A stretch of DNA of 64,000 nt, taken from Mesocentrotus franciscanus (Eukaryota > Echinodermata > Echinoidea > Camarodonta > Strongylocentrotidae). Below the pieces are notes generated by a model that saw only the letters and a list, made by a program, of their open reading frames with translations, searched no databases and had not been told where the DNA came from. This document shows, piece after piece, positions 49,998-60,664 of this stretch. Made by a program: the position numbers and the translations under genes. The stretch is taken from positions 24,561,331 through 24,625,330 of the forward strand of contig CP137675.1 of assembly GCA_037976565.1 (NCBI GenBank). Reading direction: 5' to 3'. Numbering within the stretch: the stretch's first letter is position 1; each line of letters begins with the position of its first letter.

Positions 49998-50294
49998 CTA
50001 CCCCGGGTAGGGGCACTTTGAGAGGGCGTAGCCACCCCACGATCTGGAACTTAGCAGCCAGGACATTGGACGGCACCCTGACCTTCTGGCCGGGTTGCTG
50101 CCCGCCACGAAGACATCGATGGTGCAGGGCTCAATGAGCCACTTGTCAGTGTACACGGCCATGACACGAGGGACGATCTTGAACTCGAGGGACACGCTTT
50201 TCCCAGGGGCCAGCTCTTGCCGGGTGAAGTCAACAAGTTGCCGGATCGGCGTCTTGGTGCTGACGTTCTGCCAGCTGATGTAGACTTGAATTAC
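49998..50294 (-). CDS. GH3 beta-xylosidase/beta-glucosidase-like, last coding exon, frameshifted
   Basis: Acceptor TCCTCCTATGCAG precedes 50294. The frame continues in phase 0 from the exon ending at 62956, restoring the family phrase Gly-Asp-Glu-Val-Ile-Gln-Val-Tyr-Ile. The exon encodes the second half of the fibronectin-III-like domain that closes GH3 enzymes, including the LAPGKSVSLEFKI stretch. The expected ending Val-(Ala/Gly)-Gly-Gln-Gln-Pro then Val-Pro-Ser-Asn-Val-Leu is present but in another frame. One base appears missing in the CCC run at 50101-50103 (GGG on this strand). As written the frame runs 33 further codons to TAG at 49998; with one base restored it would run to about 49897. 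The cause may be a base-calling error or a real loss. Domain call sure, C-terminus unsure. Confidence 0.8.
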   Translation of the reverse strand, partial: VIQVYISWQNVSTKTPIRQLVDFTRQELAPGKSVSLEFKIVPRVMAVYTDKWLIEPCTIDVFVAGSNPARRSGCRPMSWLLSSRSWGGYALSKCPYPG

Positions 50295-50596
50295 CTGCAT
50301 AGGAGGATAGGACCATAGATGTAGATGGACACTGTAAAAAAATCAAATGCTAAAACTGTCCAAAATGCTAATAAAATAAAATCTTTTAATGTAATGTTTT
50401 GAGAATTTTTGTTTAAAGATGGTCATAGACATTATGCCCTTATTACAAATAAAAGAAGGTAAAATCACCAATACAACCCATTTACAATTATTTTAAGAAA
50501 TCAGATTGTCTATTCTGTAATGCTCATTCTTTTTTGTAAATTTAAAAAAAAAAAAAAAATTTCAACCGACTAATGGACTAAATATCACACATACCC

Positions 50597-51113
50597 CGTG
50601 TCCACACACAAAACTTTCCATGATTAGGGGTGATTAGTTATACCATTTCGGGATAGTTATATGATGAAATTGTGTGTGTGGACGCTTACTAACGATACGT
50701 CGTATAACGAAACCTAGTATAACGAAACGCGGGTTTGGGCATCGTTTCGAACTATAACTCTATAAAGAATCACGTCTAATCTTGGCTAATCACGGAATGT
50801 GTTGTGTGTGGACGTAACAAGTATAACTAACGGTATAACTGGGCGGGGCTTAACGTGACCTCGTGCGAAAGGAGACCTGACCTCTCATTTCTGCTTCCAT
50901 TTCATGACCGCAGAGCAAACTGTGCGCACCTATACGACATTTCGCTGTAGAGTTTCGGGATTACTTTCTTGTGTGTGTGGACACCCTGGAATTTATACGA
51001 TGATTCTTTATACGACGTTTCTTGTGTGTGGACACCCTGAAATTTATACGATGATTCTTTATACGACGTTTCGTTATAGAGTTTCGGGATAAATTTTTTT
51101 GTGTGTGGACACG
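50597..51113. mobile_element. MITE with CGTGTCCACACACAAA termini
   Basis: The left end CGTGTCCACACACAAA is mirrored at the right end by TTTGTGTGTGGACACG, a perfect 16-bp inverted repeat about 517 bp apart. Internal GTGTGTGGAC words recur at about 50674, 50804, 50973, 51024 and 51101. A unit of about 50 bp (GGACACCC, AATTTATACGATGATTCTTT, ATACGACGTTTC) is tandemly duplicated at about 50980-51072. There is no ORF, and target duplication is unclear. Confidence 0.75.
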
Positions 51114-51388
51114 CTGTCAGGCAACTAATTGTCCACATGATTGGTTCACGGTTGATCAGGTTTATATATTTAAGTATCATTTTACTAACAAGTTTGATTG
51201 TTTTCATAATATAACGACGTTTTAAAGTTTGTAATAATGACCCCTAAATTATTAACATTAATTCAGAGTCTAAATTTTTACAGCACCCTTTGATAATTTT
51301 GATTGCATTTTAAAAATTCTTTATCATAACAGCTAGACCGACATTTACAAAAAGCAGCTGACAAGCAAATCATGATGCAAACAGACCA

Positions 51389-51547
51389 GGGCCCCGTTGC
51401 CTAAAACTTACCATTGATGGTAACTTTGCCATCAATGGCAACTACCATGGTAACAGGGCTCAACAGCCAATCAAAATCAAGGTTTCCATGGTAGTTACCA
51501 TTGATGGCAAAGTTACCATCAATGGTAAGTTTTATGCAACGGGCCCA
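51389..51547. mobile_element. foldback element ending in GGGCCC.GTTGC
   Basis: The two arms of about 65 bp are near-perfect inverted copies carrying AAAACTTACCATTGATGG, TAACTTTGCCATCAATGG and AACTACCATGG. A loop of about 30 bp (CAGGGCTCAACAGCCAATCA region) lies between. Each arm itself holds nested ACCATTGATGGT palindromes. Confidence 0.8.
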
Positions 51548-51753
51548 GGCCTTGATTTCTTACAAACATGCAGACCAATTGATCTATCTCATACAGATGT
51601 CATGATGAGGCCTGACACACCAACACCCAAAATAGCCCCCAGGAACAGGCCTACTACTAAAAGAAAATTGCATCAAAACTTCTGTAAGTGCATACGGATA
51701 CGTCACTGAACGCCTCACAAACAGAATTGTCTATTCCCAGTTATAAAGAAAAG

Positions 51754-51830
51754 AAGAGAGAGAGAGAGAGAGAGAGAGGAGAAGTGAGAGATCAAGAGAC
51801 AGACAGAGAGAGGGGGGGGGGAGAGAGAAT
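51754..51830. repeat. (GA)n and G-run tract
   Basis: AGAGAG runs, then a G9 run and GAGAGAG on the plus strand. Confidence 0.85.
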
Positions 51831-52043
51831 TATGGAAATGTTGGATTGGATTGAGTGTTGGATATTTGATACATCCTTTACCTAATGGAAGATAAGGGGA
51901 AATAATCATCATATGATTATTATTGGAGGGGGTACCCAATTAAATCCGCCAGTCTGGGATCATTTTTAACGATGAATAATAGGCAAATTATGCATTATGA
52001 ATCACTGCTATGAAGTGCTACAATAATGTAGCTGTTGCGTTTT

Positions 52044-52417
52044 AGGGTGCGTTCAAGCGACACTTTTTTAGTTTAAAACACGGTTGTGTTCAAGCGATTT
52101 CAAGCGATTTTTCGTCGGTCGTAAAAATAAACGTGTTTCAAAACCCAAACATGAAACGCTGAAAAAGATGCGTTTTGTAACGCAATTCGCTAAAAATCGC
52201 TTGAATGCAACAGAGATCTAAATAATGATTCTATGACGTCGTTATCTATTATATATATTATCGCTATCTATATCTATTCTTCCTAGGTGGGCTTGAAATG
52301 AGCGAGAATCAGCGTTGACTGGAAATCGCTTGAACGATCTCCCGCAGTAACCATGTTTTGTAACGGCGTTTTGATTTGTGATTCTAGCTTCAAAAAAAAA
52401 TCGCTTGAACGCACCCT
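52044..52417. mobile_element. MITE with AGGGTGCGTTCAAGCGA termini
   Basis: Left AGGGTGCGTTCAAGCGA and right TCGCTTGAACGCACCCT are perfect 17-bp inverted repeats, 374 bp apart, each followed inward by a T-rich or A-rich run. TTCAAGCGATTT and AAATCGCTTGAA words recur inside (about 52090, 52196 and 52323). There is no ORF. The flanks (TTT and TATAA) do not give a clear target duplication. Confidence 0.8.
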
Positions 52418-53447
52418 TATAAACTACACAAACGTTCACAGCTGCATGTAATGGGATAATTAGGACAGATGATGAGAAAGGAATTTCAGATTGCCTGAAG
52501 CCATTGACACATTTTACGCAGCACTTTCAGAAAGTACAAGGGATCTTTAAAGAATAAAACATGCGTTCTACTTCTGTTGAAATATGCTGATCATCTCTTT
52601 GAAAGCCCACAGGAGGCCATTAATTATTTAACAGAAACAACTTTGGTGCGTGAAAATGTGTTACCATATGACACATACAACAACTGTACCTTTGGATAAG
52701 TGTGAATAGTGAGGATGATCAAATTTGATCCCGCACATTCATAAAATGAAAAATTGATTAACAACAGAGAGGCTGATTATCAAGCATATTGTGTTAGGAA
52801 CAAAGAGGAAAACTAAAAGGTTTTGTAAACTTATTTAAATTTTAATGATTATGAATGGCCCCAGGTATAAGAAAAGTGAATGTCCATTTTTGCAGTTTCT
52901 AATTATTCTCCTGAAAATGATCAGAGCATGCTGATTAAACTTTGAGAACCTAACAAATATTACAGGAACTAGTTAGAGCACTAGTTCAATGGTGCTAATC
53001 AACCATTTCAAGAAATATTATTCACTTGAAAGAAAGAATTAGATACACAGGGTAAATCTTCTTTTTTCTTAAATGTTATTCATCTAGCAAAACTCAGGGG
53101 TTAAAGCAACTTTACATCTTTTAATACCATAAACCAAGTTTCGATTCAGCTATCATAAATTAATATTCGTAGAGTCCAATACTTTTACATACAGTAGTTC
53201 TTGTTTCATTGTCAAATTAGGTGAATATAATTATATGTACTTCCATAGGAATAAACTTCATAACTATTTTGATGTAAATGTTAAAAACTAGCCGTTTGTA
53301 GTCAAAACCAATTGTACACCAATCAAATTCTTGGGCAAGATTTGCTGCCTGCCCACATCGAGAAAGGAGTAAGGAAATATAGTATGAAAATGGGATAATA
53401 TGATTGAAATTGGATTATCTAAATTGGATTATCATTAAAGTGGGAAT
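52418..53447. other. intronic non-coding interval
   Basis: AT-rich; nothing beyond ordinary intron sequence was seen. Confidence 0.45.
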
Positions 53448-54221
53448 GGGCCATTCCATGAGAAGAAGGACATGACATCAAAAAAAGAAATGTACCTCTT
53501 ATGTTAATTCTTTGATTTATCACTAACCTTATGCCATGGATGTTCATAAAACATTAGGGCCTTTCAAATTCAATACAATTTATTTTTCATTTTTGTTGAT
53601 TTCCTAAGATCTCAAACCATCATCAAAAGCGTACATGTGGGACTGTAGATGAAAAAAAACAATTTATTGCAGATTACACAGGATTCTTGTAATATTTTTC
53701 CTGAAAATTTCGCTAAATGGAAAAAGATGAATATATTTCCATATTCTAAGGGGTCCTGTGATATTTAATCTATTACATAGGGGTGAAAATGGCCTCCGGA
53801 CAAAATGTAACGCGAGTTACCGTAACGTGAGTTACCGACATATTTGCTTCCTGCATTTTACTAGTCCATTGTTTCTTATCTTTAATATTGTGATCTTATA
53901 CTAGTAATTAAGTCACAACCTACTATCAAATTAAAGTAGGAAAGATTTTGTCAAGATTGTCTAGTATGAGGAGACTTTGCCAAAGAGGGTCTCATAGAAT
54001 TGACCATGTCCTTTTTGTAACGCGAGTTACGAAATTCAATAATCCAAGAATCTAAAAATGTTTGTTCTTCAATCTTCTTTTTGTTTCATTCAGTTGTTCT
54101 ATATCTACCCTGTCCATGTTTGAAAAAAGTATCTTGTAGATCCTAGCAGTTCTAAAGATATAGGCACATTATCGTGTCAATGTACCCATTAGGTGTAACG
54201 CGAGTTACCATGGAATGGCCC
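53448..54221. mobile_element. element with GGGCCATTCCATG ends and GTAACGCGAGTTAC motifs
   Basis: GGGCCATTCCATG (53448-53460) and CATGGAATGGCCC (54209-54221) are perfect 13-bp inverted ends. Inside, the dyad GTAACGCGAGTTAC occurs at 53807, 54017 and 54194, with a one-base variant (GTAACGTGAGTTAC) at 53822. The last copy abuts the right terminus. The words GGACATGACATC (left) and GACCATGTCC (right) may be further mirrored sequence. There is no ORF and no family assigned. Confidence 0.65.
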
Positions 54222-54671
54222 GAATATTCATGCCAGTTCAATTTGGCTGGTTCAAAGTTACCACAGTTAGCCCTGTCTACACACTGTGTAGGTGACAAAT
54301 AGAGAAACTGATGCCAACTTATCTCGCTAAAAAGGGGAAACCCGTTATGTCATCAGAAGGGTCTCATCCCCCACCTATAATTGAAGCTTGAACTTTCTTC
54401 CTCGTTTGAACCATCAACACCCATTAATATCAAAACGAGGGTATTCCCTAGGGTCTATTAGTCAGGGGGTGATTCATAACTTCTCTTCTCTGTTTCTAAA
54501 CAAAGTGAAAATATTTTCATGAAAGCTTAAAAACCTCTTTCATTTGTGCTATCCCCCGTTGTATACTAAACAATAACGGCAATACATGGGAGTATGGGGA
54601 TGGGGTAGTTATACAAGATCCTTTGAGAATTGATGTTCTAACTCATTTCCAATGTTATTTTTTAATTTTCT

Positions 54672-54716
54672 TTAAAGGTACTACCGGTATGTCCCATTTG
54701 CAGGCCAAAAAAATGA
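54672..54716. mobile_element. TTAA MITE, family A, left-end fragment
   Basis: TTAAAGGTACTACCGGTATG, CCCATTTGCAGGCCAAA and AAAATGA match the first 40 bases of copies 1 and 2, with a small insertion. Similarity stops at about 54716 and no right end was found. Confidence 0.65.
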
Positions 54717-55019
54717 GGCCAAGAGAGTTGAATAAAGAATTTCTTGTTTGTTAATCTATTGTTGTTGTTGTTGTTCAGCCTGGAAGAAAATGTGTACCGG
54801 TATATCTTGAAAAGACAGACAATTTATGTCCGAAAGCATACCTATTCCCTTGATGCTTCTTATTACATTATTTTCTTACACTATAGCTATGACATCAACA
54901 TTAAAATATTAGCACGTTTTCCTCAAGGTATAAAATACCTCATTTACTTTAGTCAATATCGTGGCAAAGATGTAACGCTTAATTTAAAAAAAAAAGTTCT
55001 TTAACAAAGGACCAGGTTT

Positions 55020-55805
55020 GACTCATTTACCCTTTCCTATCCTTCTCCCTCCCATCTATCTCTGCCCCCTCTCCAATACCCTACCCTATCCATTATTATA
55101 ACATATCGTATCATACTATGATCCCCTCTCCTCAACCTACCCTTTCCTATTATACGTCCCCCTTTCCATCACTCTTTGCTCCCTATAGAAAGTTCCTTCT
55201 CTCCATGTCTCCACCCCACTTCCTTCCCTCTTCAAGCTTCCTCCCCTACCCCACCACCTCCCCTTTCCCACTGTCTGATACACACCCTATACCCTATCAC
55301 TACCTCCTCGTCCTTTCACAAATCTGCTTTCTCTGGATCTCTCCCTCTCTACATGTACTATATGTCCCCTCTCCACTCCTGTTCAACCTCCTATCCCCTT
55401 TCCCTCTCCGTTTTTCCACCCCTTTCCCTTTCCCTTTCCCTCCCTTTCCCCTCTCCTTTTTCCCTCTTCCCTTCTCCTCTTCCCTTTCCCTCTCCTCCCT
55501 CCTTCCCCTCTCTCTTTTCCCACCCCCTTTCCCCTCTCCCCTTCCCCTCCCTTTTCCCTCTCCCTCTATATCTTTCTCCTCTTCCCTTTCCCTCTTCCCT
55601 TCCCTCTCCTCCCTCCCTTCCCTCTCCCTTCCCCTCTTTCTTCCCCTCTAGCTCCCTTTCTCCTTACCCCTTCCCCTCCCCTTTCCCCTCTCCCTTTCCC
55701 CTCTCGATCCCTTTCCCCTCTCCCCTTCGCCTCCCTTTCCCTCTCCCTTTCCCTCTCCATTTCCCTCTCCCATCCCCTTTCCCTCCTCAACCACCCCACA
55801 CTCAA
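55020..55805. repeat. long polypyrimidine tract, CCCTTTCCCTCT type
   Basis: Nearly 800 bp of C/T-rich plus-strand sequence, densest at 55390-55790 with CCCTTTCC and CCCTCTCC units. It lies in the GH3 intron, whose sense strand is therefore purine-rich here. Pro/Ser/Leu-rich frames are artefacts. Confidence 0.85.
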
Positions 55806-56711
55806 ACCCCACATCTAGTTACCCATGAGGCCTAGTTCATGTTACTCAGAGCATTATCTACCCCATTAGACAGCAGCATATTTCTGGACTATGTTTAATC
55901 CCCTAGTGGCTGTGTGGGAGGGTATGGATAGATTAAAAAACACTCAATAAATAGAGCAGTCAGAATTAAAAGCCACTAATGGAGCTTGAAAAGCGATTAG
56001 GATCAAAATGGATACAACTTGTTGAGTGACGAGGGGTGATTCAATAACGGAATGTTTCCTGATTTTTTAATTTATTTTTTCCTTTTTAACTTGAGTCCTG
56101 ACTGTGTAATTGCAAGTCAAATGGCTAAATAAAGAGCAAACTGCCATTAATGGAGTAAACATACAACTGTGCAAATGTGAGTCAAAATCTGTTCATTTAA
56201 CCGGCCCCATAATAATAATTGGCTGTAACCAACTTTGGAATAATCTTCAAATCAAGAGGCAATACTTCCTTTTCAAGGGATGGTCCACCTACAATTGTAA
56301 ACCACTTATCCACAGAGTACAAGCACTGGATACATTAAAAGTCTATTTACATATAAAAGTAAAATATCAATCAAAGGAATTCTCAAAAATGGAATATAAC
56401 TAAGTGGTAGGAATATAACAAATTTATAAATCCGTCATATCATGAGAGCAACTTAGAGATTTGTCCATAAAATGAAATGACTGTTTTAGGTTTGGTTCTT
56501 TAAAAGAAAATGTGCGATATAAAGTTGACTTTGTACATGAATATGCCGTTTCAGGTGTATTTTGTGTCATTGTTCATTAAAAAGAAATCATGTTTGTGCA
56601 CTAAGAAACATGTAAATGCATTTAGCATTCAATTTGAAAAAGAAGGATGAACAAATTAAAAAATGAAACCAGAGCAATGAGAGAGAGGTACATGTATATG
56701 TACATAAAGAT
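55806..56711. other. intronic non-coding interval
   Basis: The frame at 56110-56403 has no recognisable domain and lies opposite to the host gene. No repeat termini were found. Confidence 0.4.
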
Positions 56712-56790
56712 CACAATCTTCTCATAACCTATTGCACAAGGCCAATTATTGCTATATGAAAAGCTCTACACTTCCTTACAGGATAAGAGA

Positions 56791-56836
<46 letters not shown>

Positions 56837-57225
56837 ATAATTTTCTTCTAACCTATTGGACAAGGCCAATGATTTTTATGAAAAAGCCCTACACTTCTTA
56901 CAGGATAACCCATACATGTACACTTCAACCCCGACCAAGACACACCCAAACCCTAACCCTAAACCTACCCTGCATGAAATCCAATCACAACCTCAACCCT
57001 TACCCTAGCCTATAAATGTACTGTACTTAAAAAATACTAAAAAGTGGAGCAAATTGTATGTCCACAGCAAAGAGGAGAGAGAGAGAAAGAGAGAGATCAC
57101 AGTCTTCTCGAAAACCTACAGGACAAGGTCAATGATTTCTATGAAAAGCTCTACACTTCCTTACAGGATAACCCATACTTCTGCACCAGACAGGCCAAGG
57201 AAAGGTATCCCATGGACTAACCTTT
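56712..57225. repeat. three copies of a 75-bp unit, each preceded by a (GA)n tract
   Basis: At about 56709-56783, 56834-56912 and 57095-57172 the same ordered words occur: AGATCAcA, TCTTCT, AACCTA, ACAAGGCCAATgATT, TATGAAAAGCTCTACACTT and TTACAGGATAA. The second and third continue into CCCATAC. Each copy follows a GAGAGA run, the longest at 56783-56834. The third copy keeps an open plus frame of about 40 codons ending at TAA 57220-57222; the others are disrupted. Confidence 0.75.
56935..57010. repeat. degenerate telomere-like CCCTAA words
   Basis: CAAACCCTAACCCTAAACC and CCCTTACCCTAGCC resemble the CCCTAA telomere repeat. Too short and irregular to be more than a possible interstitial remnant. 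Confidence 0.3.
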
Positions 57226-59408
57226 CTACACCATGCCCTCTGGTGAGTCACATCATCTGCTGAGAGCCAGAAGGGTGTTGCCTTGCATACTTGAACTTAA
57301 TGCCCTGAAGGCTCTCACTCTGAGCAGATGTTAAATTAGAAGAACACAAATTCTTCATTTTTCCCAAGTTCTTGAAATAACAGTAACAATGAGCTATCAT
57401 ATGATCATACACTAAACAATCAAGACTACAAATAAATGCATGATTCGTGCCAAACTGTTATGATAAGAAATGTGTAGAAGCTTTTAAAGTCATGTTTACG
57501 AGCAGATAAAAAAAATGAATAAAATCAATCTATCTACATTTGTAAGTTCTGACTAACATATGTCACTTGCAGTCTATATTTGCCAATTCGAGCTGTGCTT
57601 TTCAGCGAATATGATGTTCAACAAATTATGTGTTTATCATCTTTTGGTTCAAACAATCAACAGCACGATAAAGCATTCTGAAGTCTGAACCACAAAGCCA
57701 GTTTCTCGTACAGACGAAAATTAGAAAAAAAGGGAATTCAACATTTCAGTCAGTAATTGAAAGAGAGCAAAGACGACATTCCTTTAAGATGCAATAGATA
57801 ATAAACAGTTTGTTTTAGCAAGAATCCCACAAATTTCATTAAATAAAAAACACTGAACTATCCCCGAAACTGCAAAACTGAATGGCTGAGAACTGCAGTC
57901 ACATCAAACTACATCAATTTCCAGACATTATATAAAGGAAGGGGGAGTGGGGGGAACTGTTCTAAATTTGGTATATGAGCTTGAGGCCCCATCCTCTAAC
58001 ACTACCTCTACATGAAAAATTGTACCAGCTAGACTTTTGGGTTCATGCCTCTGAGCGGATACTATAATTTTATGTAAACGTTGATTAGCGGTCCATTGGG
58101 AAAGGAGAAAAGGAGGGACGGGATAACCTCAGTCACAAGCATCCTGTCTGGCCAAGCAGAGATATTATGTTATTATTATTAATTATTAATTATTCGGCAA
58201 TCTCCTAAAGGTGCCTGGAAGGGGAAGAGTGAGGTTTATCACAAGAGCCTTGAGCAGTAGCATAGTATGGGTCAAGGCATTAGGGGGGCATTCGAGGACA
58301 CTGGCGCTTACAGGATTTATGAAATACAAATTAACAAGGACATCTATTAGGGAGGAAGGTGTTGGAAGGGTCCTATCATAATCTTGTCACGTTCTGCTTC
58401 CTTCTCCCCCTTCCCTTCTGTTTCTTTCTATTTTTTTCTTCTGCTATTCAATTGCAGGGAATGTGCCTCCTCTGCCCTTCCCTGGAGCTATATCACCAGC
58501 CTTTAGCCCCCATCATCATTGTAAGTTAGGCTTTGCAGGTGAACCATACAGCCATTACAGGGTATTCACCCCAATCTTCACAAGAGGTTGGAAGCGTTCT
58601 GTAACGACAAGATCCTCAGGTGTGCCTTCAAATAAGTGTTTCATGTGACTCTTTATGAGAGTCTATGTCATTGGGTCTATGAACATGCATAGTGTTCTGT
58701 AACCATAAGATTAGAATTTGTAGGTTTACTGTTACACATAGAAGGGCGTTCCCCTTTCTCTTGCAGAGAGGCACATCATGTCTTCTGTAACAATAAGATC
58801 AAGACTTGCAGGTCTACAGTTACAAAGGTTTTTCACCATAGGCCTAATTGTGACAGGAAGGGGAGTTTGCATTTTTCTTACGAGCATACACTGGATCTCC
58901 GCTGGATCAGCCCATTGACTAGATATAAAACTCTTGTTCCCCCATCCTTAACACAGGAGCCACCTATTTTCCACAATCAATGGATTAAAGAACGCACGTC
59001 GCATGCATATATTGCACAATAAAAGTATGTAAGTCCCGGAAGGTGCTCAAAATTACATTCAAGAGTCGAACGTACAGGCATTTGGGGTTATATTGGCGAG
59101 TTTAGCCATTTATTCAAGCACAGATAGGACTCTGATGACTCAATATTAAATGATGCTTACAGATTCTGTCCATGCCAGACAGCATGTTCTTATCCTTCAC
59201 TCACTATTTGACAACTCATGAAGGCTAAAAGGTGAAGATGAAAACATAATAGTCATGGCCGGGATCCCTTTAACACTGTCCTCTTTTATTTTCTAATTTG
59301 CATCGGCTTGCTTGTCTTCCTTTTGCTCTCTTTTATTTCCCTACAATCTTTTGTTTTGTTTTACTTAGTCTTGCTTTTAAGTTGCTCATCAACTGTTGCT
59401 CATCAACT

Positions 59409-59662
59409 TTTTCTCTCTCTCTCTCTCTCTATTTATCTATCTATCTATCTCTTTCTCCCTCTCTCTCTCTCTTTCTCTTTCTCTCTCTCTCTCTGTCTGT
59501 CTGTCCCTCTCTCTCTCTCTATTTATCTATCTATCTATCTCTTTCTCCCTCTCTCTGTCTGTCTGTCTGTCCCCCTCTCTCTCTCTATCTATCTATCATC
59601 CCCTCTTCTCTTCATTTTACTTTATTTCCCCCTTCTCTCTCCACCTCTCCTCTCTCTGTAAC
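59409..59662. repeat. (CT)n/(TATC)n/(TGTC)n compound microsatellite with 90-bp duplication
   Basis: ATTTATCTATCTATCTATCT starts at 59431 and again at 59521, each followed by CTTTCTCCCTCTCTCT and later TGTCTGTC. This gives a two-copy higher-order repeat of 90 bp. Overlapping plus frames all stay open because of the repeat. Confidence 0.85.
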
Positions 59663-59970
59663 ATTTTTTCTCGGATTTATCAACAAATTTTTGTGTCTTT
59701 TTTTTCTCTTTTCCAAATTGTGTTGTTTGGTTGTTAGTCTTACATATAGTTTCTAACTCTTTTTCAATCTCTTGATCTCTGTTTTACACAAACAATAGGA
59801 TTTGAAAGAAGATGTCCAGCTGTCTCCTTTAATATTTCCATTTCCTTTCTCAGCATTCTGGTTGTCATTTGTTATGAATCATACATGTAACATAAATGTA
59901 CTTTTATATCATGAAATGATATGGGAAGCATAGATGGGATGAACCTGAATAAGGGAAAGAAGCACAGTAC

Positions 59971-60150
59971 AGGACAGGAAGAGGGTGTGTGCAAGTGGGA
60001 TGGAAGAGACACAGAGACACACAAGTACAGGAAGAAGTATAAGACAGAGATAGAGAGGGAAAGACAGGAAGAGGGTGTGTGCATGTCCGATGGACGAGGC
60101 ACAGAGACACACAGAGACACAAAAGTACAGGAAGAGCGAGAGAGACAGAT
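59971..60150. repeat. 90-bp tandem duplication in purine-rich DNA
   Basis: GACAGGAAGAGGGTGTGTGC is repeated at 59973 and 60063, followed in both by GATGGA, GACACAGAGACACAC or similar, and AAGTACAGGAAGA. The surrounding 59900-60540 is G/A-rich. Confidence 0.8.
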
Positions 60151-60664
60151 AGGAGAAGAGGGGAGCTGCATGCATGAAGAGACATGGAGAGAGAAGTTAA
60201 AGAGCAAGAGAGAGAGATGGGGAAGTAAATGTAGTTTGTGACAAAATAAGGAAAGACCTTGAAAAGATGCAAGTAGAAAGAGAAGGAGAGAGAGAACAAA
60301 CAAATCTTGGTAAAGACAGACAAGAGGAGATAAAATGAAAATTAGAGAGAAAGAAAAGGAGAGAGGAAAAAGAATGAGAGACGAAGAGGGATGTAACATA
60401 GAGATAGATAAAGGGGAAACTGAAATAGCGAAGGACAGGAAGAATAGGGAGAAAAAAAAGTCAGGGAGAAAAAGGTCAGGGAGAACTGGGAAATAGAGAG
60501 ACAGAGCGAGAACTGATGGAAACAGATAGGAGAAGAGGATTCAGAAATCACCCCAGTTTCCTCTAACAGATGCCACAGGTGAATATAAAAGAATGGCCGT
60601 CAGTGTGGCATGGCTAGGGAAGCACTGAGGAAACGAGAGGGAAACAAGGATACTCTCAAAGGCC

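Noticed and set aside
55118..55835. Two long overlapping Pro/Ser/Leu-rich plus frames
   Set aside because: Two frames are open at once over a C/T-only tract, which is expected without coding selection. It also lies inside an intron of the opposite-strand gene.
59298..60551. Overlapping Ser/Leu-rich frames on both strands
   Set aside because: Products of (CT)n/(TATC)n and GA-rich simple sequence, with several frames open simultaneously.
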